Assembly: GCA_963820075.1 (NCBI GenBank)
Contig: CAWFYS010000019.1
Span: 124,001 to 188,000 of the forward strand
Origin: Kumtagia sp963820075
GTDB taxonomy: Bacteria; Pseudomonadota; Alphaproteobacteria; Rhizobiales; Rhizobiaceae
Direction of reading: 5' to 3'
DNA length: 64,000 nt
This document shows, one piece after another, positions 44,365 through 53,495 of this stretch. Numbering within the stretch: position 1 is the first letter of the stretch; each line of letters begins with the position of its first letter. Made by a program: the position numbers and the translations under genes. The notes under the pieces were generated by a model, which was given only the letters and a program-made list of their open reading frames with translations, was not told the DNA's origin and made no database searches.

Positions 44365-47300
44365 CCGACGATCAAAATTCACCCGCGCCCTCGGCGGCGC
44401 CGGTAGCGCCGCGGCCCACCGCTGGTTCTATTCTGAATAAGTGGTTGGTCGAGCCGCTTGGGACTGGCTTCGCATTCCTCTCGAAGGCTTTTCGTTATCG
44501 CGTATTTAAATTGTTCATTGTTGCACTCCTTATTTACTATTCTGGATTCCCTGCGTTCCTCTGGAGTTATATTCGCGATTGCCCGTATTTCTTCGATCCA
44601 AACGGTGAGGGGCTAGTAATTCTTGACACTCCACAGCTCTTCACGCGCGAACGGCTCCTCAATGAACGGTTGCGGGAAAGCGAGTGGATAGACAAGCAGA
44701 TAGAGCTGGTCGACGAGAAATTAACTCAAGAGGAGTTCGGAAAGCCTACCGCAATCGAACTGACAGATTGGTTAGTTAAACTGAAGGGTGGCGCCGCACT
44801 GGATAACAAAACAAATCAAAATTCTGACAGTCAAGAAGATGCGGACAACGCAGTACAGAGAAATGGCGATGCGTCCACAGCACTGGACGCATACACACTG
44901 TTGAAAGATGCCGGGGACTGTCCCCGTCACCTCAGGCGGCCTTCGATTCCGCGTGGGACTTCAGGGAGCGGCTCTCACAGGAGCGCTATGCGACAATCCT
45001 GGACGATGCGCACGATTTGGGAGAAAACACGCTACATCGTCTTAACTTCAATCTTACAGTTGTCCCCGCACGCGCCTCCACCGATTCGCTCGTTGCGGTC
45101 GGCGTGCGTATAGGTGAGACTTTTGACAGTCAGCAAGTCATGGAGCTATATTCCAGGCTGGTGGTCGATGCGCGAAAAAAAATGCAAGAGTCAGTTGAAC
45201 AAGTATTCAGCGATAGGGCATTAATATTTTCGAATGATATCTCATATCGGCTTGATCCGACGGAGGAAAGTTTTATTAATTTGACTGTTGATAAAAAATT
45301 TAACTCATCTTTATTACCAGTAAAACATACTTTGCCATTAGCAATGTCTCTGGCTGAAAATAAATCAGAAGATGATCTAATTAATGCTATAATTAACGGG
45401 ATAAAGAAAAATGATGCCTCGGGATCTTGGAGTGGTCTTATAGAAGAAGGAGGTACTGCGGCAGAAAAAGATAAAGTGGCCTTTTTGCCGGTGGCCGTTC
45501 AAAAATTCAAGAACGAATGCCGACCATATACTCTTGTCGAGCTTGATCCTGAAAATAAGAGTGCGGCACTCAATGAAAAGAAAAATCGTGTTGCAGAGCT
45601 AAAGAGAGAGATAGCTGCGCTTCAAGCAACGTATGTCTCTTCGAACAGCATTGCGAGGAAAGGTATAGATGCAATAATGCGAAATAAAGAATACGAGTTG
45701 AGTGAATCGGAGGGCATGTTGAGACAAAAGCAGATTAGTATAACATGCGTAAGCCAAAAAAATTCTGCTATAATTGCGAGTCTTCGTCTAATTGGGATTG
45801 AATATCATCTTTGGAACGACCTAAGAGGGAAATTTGGTCAAAAATTTACTTGCTTTGGCATAAAAAGGGCGATGGAGGCGGCGGTTAGCATTGTGTTGGG
45901 GGAGGATAAACGAATTGATGACTTGTCGATGCAGCAGGGGTATCGGACTTGCGATCCTGTAATAATCGCCGCAAGATTGTTGAGGATGCGCGTCGACTTT
46001 ACGGGTGCCGAGATCGGTTTAACCGGGCTAGCCGTGGTGCTCACAGAGTTTCTTAACGAAAGACCGATGGAGAGCGCAACCAGGAAGGGCAACCTTAAGG
46101 GTTTCTTCGAGTTTAGTGTTGAGAGTTGCACGGTGGAACATTGCCAAATCCAGGTCCGCACAATTAGCGAGAGTGCACCTCATACGTCCGAAGCGTATCC
46201 CAACGGTGACCCCGAGGTGGGTCGACGGGAGGCGCTCCGGCTCTTTCTGACGTTGACCTGTTTTGCAAACGTGCGCAGCTATACAGTTTGGCCTAGAGCC
46301 GGAGATCGCGGCACAATTGTCGGTGCAGAAAGAGAAACGATGGTCGGCAAACTTGCCGACGCTTTGGGTTTTCTTGACATACAGGGCGACGCGGAGACAA
46401 AACTTTTAAGAGCCAGTCGCGACGAACGGGATCATGTCTTCGGAATTGGTGATTGGGGTAGTCCCAAGAGGAATCAGTCGACCCTAGATGGAAACGAGAC
46501 GGCACAGTTCGAGAATCAAGACACAAATGAACCGTGTACGTCAGAAATGATGGCCGCCTTGGCGGAATATGATGTTGGCAAGGATTTTTATGTCTGGGTG
46601 AACGAACAGCCGAAAGGGGGCGTCGTTAGAAATTGGTGGCTGGACCGCGTTGTCAAACCCTGCGAGGAGCGGCATAAGTACGAAGGCACTGCAATACTGA
46701 AAATCTGTCAGAATCCTCGTGACATTAGGGAACTCGCGGCTCTTGCCGTGTCCGAGCGCGGGAGAACTACTTCCTTTGGATGGATTGTTTCGCCTTGGCA
46801 GGAAGGGTTCGGCAGACAATCCTACCAAAAGAGACTGAGCCAACCGCTCTCAGCCCTCGTATCCCTGCCGAGTTGGTGGGGGCGGCTGACAATGGAAGTT
46901 ACCACGTGTTGGGTGCGCCCGCGAAAATTGCGGGGAGAACTAGCTCCCGTTTCGTTGTGTGAAAATCAAAAAGGCCAGACCTACCGAATTGAACTCCCGC
47001 TGCCCGGCAAGGCGCAGGAAGTGCTTCAGAAGCTTGGCTTCTTCATAATCAGAACCCCATACCTTGACGCCGCACAGCGAGACAATAGAGAGCCAGTCGA
47101 GGCCGGTAGATCGGCAAGGATCCGCTTGGTTGGCGGGCGACTTTGGAAAAATCCTCGTGTCCGGCTGGGCTCGCAGTGGCACGACCGCATCGAAGTTCTC
47201 CCGAACATGCAAGGCTTGATTGCTACTTTCGAATGCATCGAGCCGTCCAGCGACCTTCAGAAGCAGATAGCTCGCACCGACCCAGTAAAGCCGATGAGCT

Positions 47301-47605
47301 TTGGCGGACCACTAGAATCGAGCTCGACGATCAACATTACGCCGTCAGATACACCGCCGATGGAATACCAACAGAGAAGCCCTGCAGCGGACTTGCTGTA
47401 TGAGTCTAGGTCGGTGCAGGTGTGGACAAGTGAAGGTGTAACGCTGGCGCAACCGGTGACGGTGCTCGCGTTCCGGCCCCGCCATATCTACAAAGGCGAA
47501 CTTGAGCGTCCTTGTTGGCCGATGGAACCGAAAACATCGGAAACGCCCAAACAGATTCCAGACAGCGCCAAACCGGCGGCATCAGGAACCCCGGCTGGCC
47601 AATAG
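44361..47605 (+). pseudogene. Large membrane-anchored protein coupled to the RiPP maturase; frame broken near 44930 as read
   Basis: About 1,080 residues after repair. One frame runs from ATG 44361 to about residue 190. It has a Pro/Ala-rich cytoplasmic start and a membrane segment (FKLFIVALLIYYSGFPAFLW, about 50-69), then acidic helices. It then loses frame around 44920-44940; dropping two bases (or adding one) joins GDCP to VTSAAFDSAWDFRERLSQERYATILDDAHDLGENTLH. The second frame continues to 47605 with a coiled coil (LNEKKNRVAELKREIAAL) and a Pro/Ser/Lys-rich C-terminus. I recognise no family. Base composition is much AT-richer than its neighbours, a sign of transfer. Coupling to the maturase suggests a role in export, display or processing of the peptide; this is inference. 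Confidence 0.6.
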
Positions 47606-47647
47606 ACCAGCGGTCTGGCAGTCCATTGGCGGGACTGCGCTACGTCC

Positions 47648-47950
47648 CTACCACCGCGTCCTCTCCCCCGGGGCGGAGGGCTCGATGGCCAGCGCGTGCA
47701 GGCCGGCCCGGAGTTCGGGCGCAAGCAGCGCGTTGACGGCGCGGTGGCGTTCGACGCGGCTCAGGCCGGCAAAGGCGGCCGACACGATGCGCACGCGGAA
47801 ATGCGTCTCGCCGGTGCCGTCGAAGGTCTCGGTATGACCAGAGTGGACATGGTGGTGTCCCGCGTGCAGGTGGCTTTCGTTGACGACCGACAGGCGCTCG
47901 GGCGCGAAAGCCCGGGTCAGCTTTTCCTCGATCGCAGCCTGAAGTGACAT
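47648..47950 (-). CDS. bolA: BolA-family protein
   Basis: 100 residues from ATG 47950. The BolA fold is evident: EEKLTRAFAPERLSVVNESHLHAGH (landmark NESHLHAGH), GETHFRVRIVSAAFAGLSRVERHRAVNALL, and the C-terminal GLHALAIEP. The conserved histidines can ligate a [2Fe-2S] cluster with a monothiol glutaredoxin. It affects iron homeostasis and morphology in related bacteria. It diverges from the J-domain gene, an arrangement common in rhizobia. An upstream start at 47986 lacks support. Confidence 0.88.
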   Translation of the reverse strand: MSLQAAIEEKLTRAFAPERLSVVNESHLHAGHHHVHSGHTETFDGTGETHFRVRIVSAAFAGLSRVERHRAVNALLAPELRAGLHALAIEPSAPGERTRW

Positions 47951-48088
47951 TCTTGCCCACCTTGGCGTGGCGCGGGCACTCGCCAAAAGGCCCGCCAGAC
48001 AAAATTTATCGCGATTCAGCGGTTAGGGCGATCCTTGCCGAAATGTCAATTCTTGTTTCGCCGGTGCGTGCGCCCCATAAATGGCCGG

Positions 48089-48706
48089 ATGAGCACGTTC
48101 TCGAAATATTTCGACAAGATTCGCGTGCGCCCCGACCCGACGGCCGAGGCAAAGGCGGACGCGCCGCCCTGCCAGTGGGACGGCTGCAAGGAGGCCGGCA
48201 CGCACCGCGCGCCGGTCGGCCGCATGCGCGAGGGCGAATATTTCCGCTTCTGCTTCGACCATGTGCGCGAATACAACAAGGGCTTCAACTATTTCGCCGG
48301 GGCCCCGGCCGCCGAGGTCGCGCGGTTCCAGAAGGAGGCGCTCACCGGCCACCGCCCGACATGGACGATCGCGTCCAACGGCAGCGCCCGCTTCGCCCCC
48401 GATATTTCGCAAAAACGCTCCGGCCGCGCCGGCTACTACAAAAACGTTCGCGACCCGTTCAACCTTTTCTCCCAGCAGAAGGCCGACGGGCCGGCGCGCG
48501 AGAGCCGCGCCCGGCCCCTGGAGGCCAAGGCACTGGAGACGCTCGGTCTCGACGCCGGCGCCAGCGGCGCCGCGATCAAGGCGCGCTACAAGGAGCTGGT
48601 CAAGCGCCACCATCCCGACGCCAATGGCGGCGACAGAGGTTCGGAGGATCGCTTCCGCGAGGTCATCCAGGCATACCGCATGCTGAAGCAGGCGGGGCGT
48701 TGCTGA
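48089..48706 (+). CDS. J-domain (DnaJ-like) protein
   Basis: 205 residues from ATG 48089. The N-terminal 130 residues carry CQWDGCKEAGTHRAPVGR and FRFCFDHVREYNKGFNYF, with cysteines and histidines that may bind metal. The C-terminal J domain (about 150-203) has the catalytic HPD in KRHHPDANGG and ends in YRMLK. It should stimulate DnaK ATPase; the client is unknown. This N-terminal extension is typical of an alphaproteobacterial J-protein found beside bolA and cobS, supporting the conserved gene order here. Confidence 0.87.
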   Translation: MSTFSKYFDKIRVRPDPTAEAKADAPPCQWDGCKEAGTHRAPVGRMREGEYFRFCFDHVREYNKGFNYFAGAPAAEVARFQKEALTGHRPTWTIASNGSARFAPDISQKRSGRAGYYKNVRDPFNLFSQQKADGPARESRARPLEAKALETLGLDAGASGAAIKARYKELVKRHHPDANGGDRGSEDRFREVIQAYRMLKQAGRC

Positions 48707-48966
48707 GGCCTGATGCGGGCGATGCGGTCAGCAAATGGTGCTCTTCCGCGCTTCCTGTGCTCAAATACCGGCCCGAAAATCCGCTCCGGGTCACGAAAAC
48801 CGACATTTTCGGCTCGCCCCGGCCTGAATCTCGATGGGCCTTTGGCCGGCGGGCCTCTGGGTCCTTTTTCCAACTTTTATCCGCCCGGAAAAGATACTAA
48901 AGACGCGCGCGGACAAACGGACAAATCACATGCCGGCGAAGCAGCGGCTTCGCTCGTGGAGACACT

Positions 48967-49953
48967 ATGAACAAGGTCGATCGCGACATCGCAAACCTGC
49001 CGGACACGACGGTCTCGGTGAAGGAGAAATTCGGTTTCGAGTCCAGGATGATCGTGCCGGCCTATTCGGCGCCCAGCGAACACGTTCCGGATATCGACCC
49101 CGATTATCTGTTCGACAAGCAGACGACGCTGGCGATCCTGTCCGGTTTCGCCTTCAACCGCCGCGTCATAGTGGCGGGCTATCACGGCACCGGCAAGTCG
49201 ACCCATATCGAGCAGGTGGCGGCGCGCCTCAACTGGCCTTGCGTGCGCGTCAATCTCGACAGCCATGTCAGCCGTATCGACCTGGTCGGCAAGGACGCCA
49301 TCGTGCTCAAGGACGGCAAGCAGATCACGGAGTTCCGCGACGGCATCCTGCCCTGGGCCTACCAGCACAATGTCGCGCTCTGCTTCGACGAATATGATGC
49401 CGGGCGCCCGGATGTGATGTTCGTAATCCAGCGCGTGCTGGAGAGTTCGGGCCGCCTTACCCTGCTCGACCAGAGCCGCGTGATCCGTCCGCATCCGGCA
49501 TTCCGCCTGTTCGCCACCGCCAACACGGTCGGCCTCGGCGACACGACCGGCCTCTACCACGGCACGCAGCAGATCAACCAGGCGCAGATGGACCGCTGGT
49601 CGATCGTCACCACGCTCAACTATTTGCCGCACGACAACGAGGTGAATATCGTGCTGGCCAAGGCGAAGCACTATCGCGACGCCAAGGGCAGGGACATCGT
49701 CAACAAGATGGTGCGGGTGGCCGACATGACGCGCTCGGCCTTCGTCAACGGCGATCTTTCAACCGTCATGAGCCCGCGCACGGTGATCACCTGGGCGGAA
49801 AACGCCGAAATCTTCGGCGACATCGGCATGGCCTTCCGGCTCACCTTTCTCAACAAGTGCGACGAACTCGAAAGGCCGATCGTGGCGGAATTCTACCAGC
49901 GCTGCTTCGGCCAGGAACTGCCGGAGAGTGCTGCGAATGTCGTGCTGAGCTGA
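48967..49953 (+). CDS. cobS: Aerobic cobaltochelatase subunit CobS
   Basis: 328 residues, an AAA+ ATPase. With CobT it drives CobN to insert cobalt into hydrogenobyrinic acid a,c-diamide in aerobic B12 synthesis. Walker A is GYHGTGKST (about residues 75-83) and Walker B CFDEYDAG (about 138-145), with an arginine finger region downstream. The start MNKVDRDIANLPDTTVSVKEKFG is the family norm. It is 57 bases upstream of cobT and surely co-transcribed. The 260 bp before it hold no gene. Confidence 0.95.
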   Translation: MNKVDRDIANLPDTTVSVKEKFGFESRMIVPAYSAPSEHVPDIDPDYLFDKQTTLAILSGFAFNRRVIVAGYHGTGKSTHIEQVAARLNWPCVRVNLDSHVSRIDLVGKDAIVLKDGKQITEFRDGILPWAYQHNVALCFDEYDAGRPDVMFVIQRVLESSGRLTLLDQSRVIRPHPAFRLFATANTVGLGDTTGLYHGTQQINQAQMDRWSIVTTLNYLPHDNEVNIVLAKAKHYRDAKGRDIVNKMVRVADMTRSAFVNGDLSTVMSPRTVITWAENAEIFGDIGMAFRLTFLNKCDELERPIVAEFYQRCFGQELPESAANVVLS

Positions 49954-50010
49954 CGCGATGTCCGCCAAATGGGCGCAATACGCGACGATATCGGGCTTAA
50001 GGATCGGGTA

Positions 50011-51906
50011 GTGGCGGGCCCTGGCGACAATACACGCGGAAAGCTGAAGGCGGGCGCCGACACCGATCTTTTCAAGCGGGCCGTGTCGGTGTGCATGCGC
50101 GCCGTCGCCGGCGACCGCGAGTTGGAAGTCGGATTCGCCAAGGACAGGCCGGCGCTGGCGGGAAACCGGGCGCGCCTGCCCGAACTGCCGAAGAAGCCGA
50201 CCATGACCGACATCGCGGTGACGCGCGGCCTGGGCGATTCCATGGCGCTGAAGCGCGCCTGCCACGACACCCGCATCCATACGCGGCTGGCGCCGGAGGG
50301 CAAGCAGGCGCGCGCCGTCTTCGACGCGATCGAGCAGGCGCGGGTGGAATCGATCGGCTCGCGCCGCATGGCGGGGGTAGCCGACAATATCGGCGTCATG
50401 CTTGAGGACAAATACGCCAAGGCGAGCCTTGCCGACGTACGCGACCAGTCCGAGGCGCCGATCGAGGAAGCGATCGCCCTGATGGTGCGCGAGAAGCTGA
50501 CCGGCCGGCCGGTTCCAAGAAGCGGAGAGCGGCTGGTCTCGCTGTGGCGCGACTGGGTCGAGGAGAAATCCGGCGCGACGCTGGACGGGCTTGCCGGCAA
50601 GCTGGACGACCAGCAGGCCTTCGCGCGGCTGGTGCGCGACATGCTGGCCTCCATGAACATGGCTGAGGAACTTGCCGACGACCAGCAGAGCGAAGAGGCG
50701 GAGGACGAGGAGAACGAGCCGCAGGGCGAGGAAAACAGCGAGGAAGGCGGCCAGGATGATTCCGGCGGCGAGCAGGCCCAGCCCGAGGACGCCGAGGCCT
50801 CGTCGGAGGACGAGCAGGCCGGCGAGACGGAAGCGACCGACGCCGATGCCGATGACGTGACCGACGAAGACGCGGATGCCGAGACGCCGGGCGAGGCCCG
50901 GCGGAAGGAAAACCCCTTCACCAACCTGCCGAAGGAGATCGACTACAAGGTCTTCACCACCGCCTTCGACGAGACGGTCGGCGCGGAGGATCTTTGCGAC
51001 GAGGAGGAACTGGACCGGCTGCGCGCCTTCCTCGACAAGCAACTCGCCAATCTGTCCGGCGTGGTCGGGCGGCTCGCCAACCGGCTGCAGCGCCGGCTGA
51101 TGGCGCAGCAGAACCGCTCATGGGATTTCGACCTCGAGGAAGGCTACCTCGATCCGGCGCGGCTGGTGCGCGTCATTCTCGATCCGATGCAGCCGCTCTC
51201 CTTCAAGCAGGAGCGCGACACCAAGTTCCGCGACACGGTGGTTACGTTGGTGCTCGACAATTCCGGCTCGATGCGCGGCCGCCCGATAACGGTGGCGGCG
51301 ACCTGCGCCGACATATTGGCGCGCACGCTGGAGCGCTGCGGCGTGTCGGTCGAGATTCTAGGCTTCACCACGCGCGCCTGGAAGGGCGGACAGGCACGCG
51401 AGAAATGGCTGAAGGACGGCAAGCCGCCTAATCCCGGCCGGCTCAACGATCTGCGCCACATCATCTACAAGAGCGCCGACACGCCATGGCGCCGCGCCCG
51501 CCGCAATCTCGGGCTGATGATGCGCGAGGGCCTGCTCAAGGAGAACATCGACGGCGAGGCGCTACTTTGGGCCCACAACCGGCTGATCGGCCGGCCCGAG
51601 CAGCGCAAGATCCTGATGATGATCTCGGACGGCGCGCCGGTCGACGATTCGACGCTGTCCGTCAATCCGGGCAACTATCTGGAGCGGCACCTGCGCGGCG
51701 TCATCGAACTGATCGAGACGCGCTCGCCGGTGGAGCTTCTGGCCATCGGCATCGGCCATGACGTCACCCGCTACTATCGCCGCGCCGTCACCATCGTCGA
51801 TGCGGAGGAACTGGCCGGCGCCATGACCGAGCAGCTTGCCTCCCTGTTCGGCGAGGAGAGCGCGCGCGACACGCGGCGGTCGGCCGGTATGCGGCGGTTC
51901 GGATGA
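50011..51906 (+). CDS. cobT: Aerobic cobaltochelatase subunit CobT
   Basis: 631 residues from GTG 50011, with taaggatcgg before it; an ATG at 49969 would add 14 atypical residues, whereas GDNTR close to the start is the family pattern. An N-terminal helical domain is followed by a long acidic linker (about residues 220-295, rich in Glu, Asp and Gln). The C-terminal von Willebrand A domain has the MIDAS motif LVLDNSGSMRG (about 410-420). It partners CobS in the chelatase motor. The 3' end is followed within 70 bases by repeat D. Confidence 0.94.
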   Translation: MAGPGDNTRGKLKAGADTDLFKRAVSVCMRAVAGDRELEVGFAKDRPALAGNRARLPELPKKPTMTDIAVTRGLGDSMALKRACHDTRIHTRLAPEGKQARAVFDAIEQARVESIGSRRMAGVADNIGVMLEDKYAKASLADVRDQSEAPIEEAIALMVREKLTGRPVPRSGERLVSLWRDWVEEKSGATLDGLAGKLDDQQAFARLVRDMLASMNMAEELADDQQSEEAEDEENEPQGEENSEEGGQDDSGGEQAQPEDAEASSEDEQAGETEATDADADDVTDEDADAETPGEARRKENPFTNLPKEIDYKVFTTAFDETVGAEDLCDEEELDRLRAFLDKQLANLSGVVGRLANRLQRRLMAQQNRSWDFDLEEGYLDPARLVRVILDPMQPLSFKQERDTKFRDTVVTLVLDNSGSMRGRPITVAATCADILARTLERCGVSVEILGFTTRAWKGGQAREKWLKDGKPPNPGRLNDLRHIIYKSADTPWRRARRNLGLMMREGLLKENIDGEALLWAHNRLIGRPEQRKILMMISDGAPVDDSTLSVNPGNYLERHLRGVIELIETRSPVELLAIGIGHDVTRYYRRAVTIVDAEELAGAMTEQLASLFGEESARDTRRSAGMRRFG

Positions 51907-51965
51907 CAGGCTTGCGGAGTGTTATGAAGTCGATTGCCAGGCGTGCTGGGCTTTGCTTCTTCGCG

Positions 51966-52123
51966 CCCCCCTCTGTCCTGCCGGACGTCTCCCCCACAAG
52001 GGGGGAGATTTTCAGTTTCCGCGCCGTCGCTCCCAATGCAACGTTAGAGATTGGCGAAAGCCGACGTGACGGCCAATCTCCCCCCTTATGGGGGAGATGT
52101 CCGGCAGGACAGAGAGGGGTGGG
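51966..52123. repeat. Palindromic repeat family D
   Basis: About 158 bp with long inverted arms: CCCTCTGTCCTGCCGGAC, GTCTCCCCCACAAGGGGGGAG, then the complement AATCTCCCCCCTTATGGGGGAGA and GTCCGGCAGGACAGAGAGGGG (each arm cited by part). It lies inside the 5' region of the next gene; its right arm supplies the agagagg ribosome-site-like sequence. Confidence 0.8.
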
Positions 52124-53132
52124 AAAGGGCGCAATCGCCGTCCATGCCCTAGCCGTCCTGCTTTGTCTTCAGGCAGATCTCCCCGCCCAGGCGGAGCCCG
52201 CTTCCGTCGAACGCATGGAGATCTTCGCGCGGCCGATCGAGCGCTTCGGGATCGGGCGCGACGAGAAACTGTTCGGGCCGCTCGAGTATGTCGGCGGACT
52301 GGAGATGACGGCGTCGTCGAATGATTTCGGCGCGTTGTCGGCCTTCCGCTTCGTGACGCCGGGCGCCGACTTCGTCGGCGTCGCCGATACCGGCTTCTGG
52401 TTCTTCGGGTCGATCCGCCGCGACGCGGACGGCAGGCCCGCCGGCATCGACAATTTCCGCATGACGCCGTTTGTCGGCAAAAGCGGCGAACCGATCGTCC
52501 GCAAATGGGAGGTCGATGCCGAAGGACTGGACGTGAAGGACGGCATCGCCACCGTCGGCCTGGAGCGCAATCACCGCATCGCGCAGTTCAAAATCGATCC
52601 GGACAACATGAAGGCGCCGATCCGGCAGCTCAATTTCCTGGTGCCGAAGACAGAACTGCGCCAGAATCGCGGCTTCGAGACGGTGACGCGGGCTCACGCC
52701 CAGGGACAGCATCAAGGCGCTCTGGTGGTGGTGTCCGAGAAGAGCCTCGACGGGAACGGCAATATTTTCGCGGCCGTCATCGGGGGACCAAGCAAGGGCA
52801 TCTTCACGGTCAAGCGCAGCGGCGACTTCGATATAACCGACGGCGCGTTCCTGCCGGACGGCGACCTTCTCCTGCTGGAACGCAGCTACAGGATGGCGGA
52901 CGGCGTGAAGATGCGATTGCGCCGAATCCATGGCGAGACAATCGCCAAGGGTCAGGTGGCGGACGGACCGGTGCTGTTCACCGCCGACATGAGTTTCCAG
53001 ATCGACAATATGGAAGGCATGGATGTCTGGCGGCGCGCCGACGGCGCCACGATGGTGTCGCTGATTTCGGACGACAATCACTCGATCCTGCAGCGCAACC
53101 TTTACCTGGAATTCGTTCTGCACCCGGATTGA
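52119..53132 (+). CDS. Esterase-like activity of phytase family protein, exported
   Basis: 337 residues from GTG 52119. A short hydrophobic signal peptide (AIAVHALAVLLCLQADLPAQA) precedes a beta-propeller-like domain with GGLEMTASSNDFGALSAFR (landmark EMTASSNDFG), ERNHRIAQFKI and SFQIDNMEGMDVW, typical of the Phytase-like family (PF13449). Such proteins hydrolyse phosphoesters in the periplasm; substrate unknown. The frame is open further upstream to ATG 51924 (MKSIARRAGLCFF), and repeat D lies in frame between that start and the hydrophobic core. The insertion may therefore have split the original signal peptide. Confidence 0.78.
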   Translation: MGKGAIAVHALAVLLCLQADLPAQAEPASVERMEIFARPIERFGIGRDEKLFGPLEYVGGLEMTASSNDFGALSAFRFVTPGADFVGVADTGFWFFGSIRRDADGRPAGIDNFRMTPFVGKSGEPIVRKWEVDAEGLDVKDGIATVGLERNHRIAQFKIDPDNMKAPIRQLNFLVPKTELRQNRGFETVTRAHAQGQHQGALVVVSEKSLDGNGNIFAAVIGGPSKGIFTVKRSGDFDITDGAFLPDGDLLLLERSYRMADGVKMRLRRIHGETIAKGQVADGPVLFTADMSFQIDNMEGMDVWRRADGATMVSLISDDNHSILQRNLYLEFVLHPD

Positions 53133-53262
53133 ACGAGGCCGCCGATATGCGAAGCAGCGGTCGAGGGCGGCGCCCCTTCCTGAAGGGTGCCGCCGCCCCT
53201 CCTCGCTCTGATCACGACGACGGCCTGCATCGTGGCCGGCAGGGCATTCTCCAGAATGTCCT

Positions 53263-53460
53263 TCAGCACGCCGCGGGAGTGGCGCAGGAGCCGAGGTCGA
53301 CGAGCAGCGCCGTCATGATCGCGGCGCGGCCCGGATAGCGGATGATCGAAGGCAGGTCGTCGGTGATGACTTCGTCCGGTTCGCGCTGCAGCCGCCCGGC
53401 GACGGAGGCCGGCATGATCTTGAGCAGCAAGCGCTCGGCTGCGGCGCGACCGCGCCGCAC
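53263..53460 (-). pseudogene. Possible remnant of a class III adenylate cyclase linker
   Basis: The segment ERLLLKIMPASVAGRLQREP resembles the helix that precedes class III cyclase catalytic domains in alphaproteobacteria. The catalytic domain itself is not visible, and neighbouring frames carry unrelated-looking pieces. The whole 53133-53495 interval otherwise holds no gene I can support. Confidence 0.25.
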
Positions 53461-53495
53461 TTGACCTGGCCGGTCGAAAGCGGATCAATCAGCAA

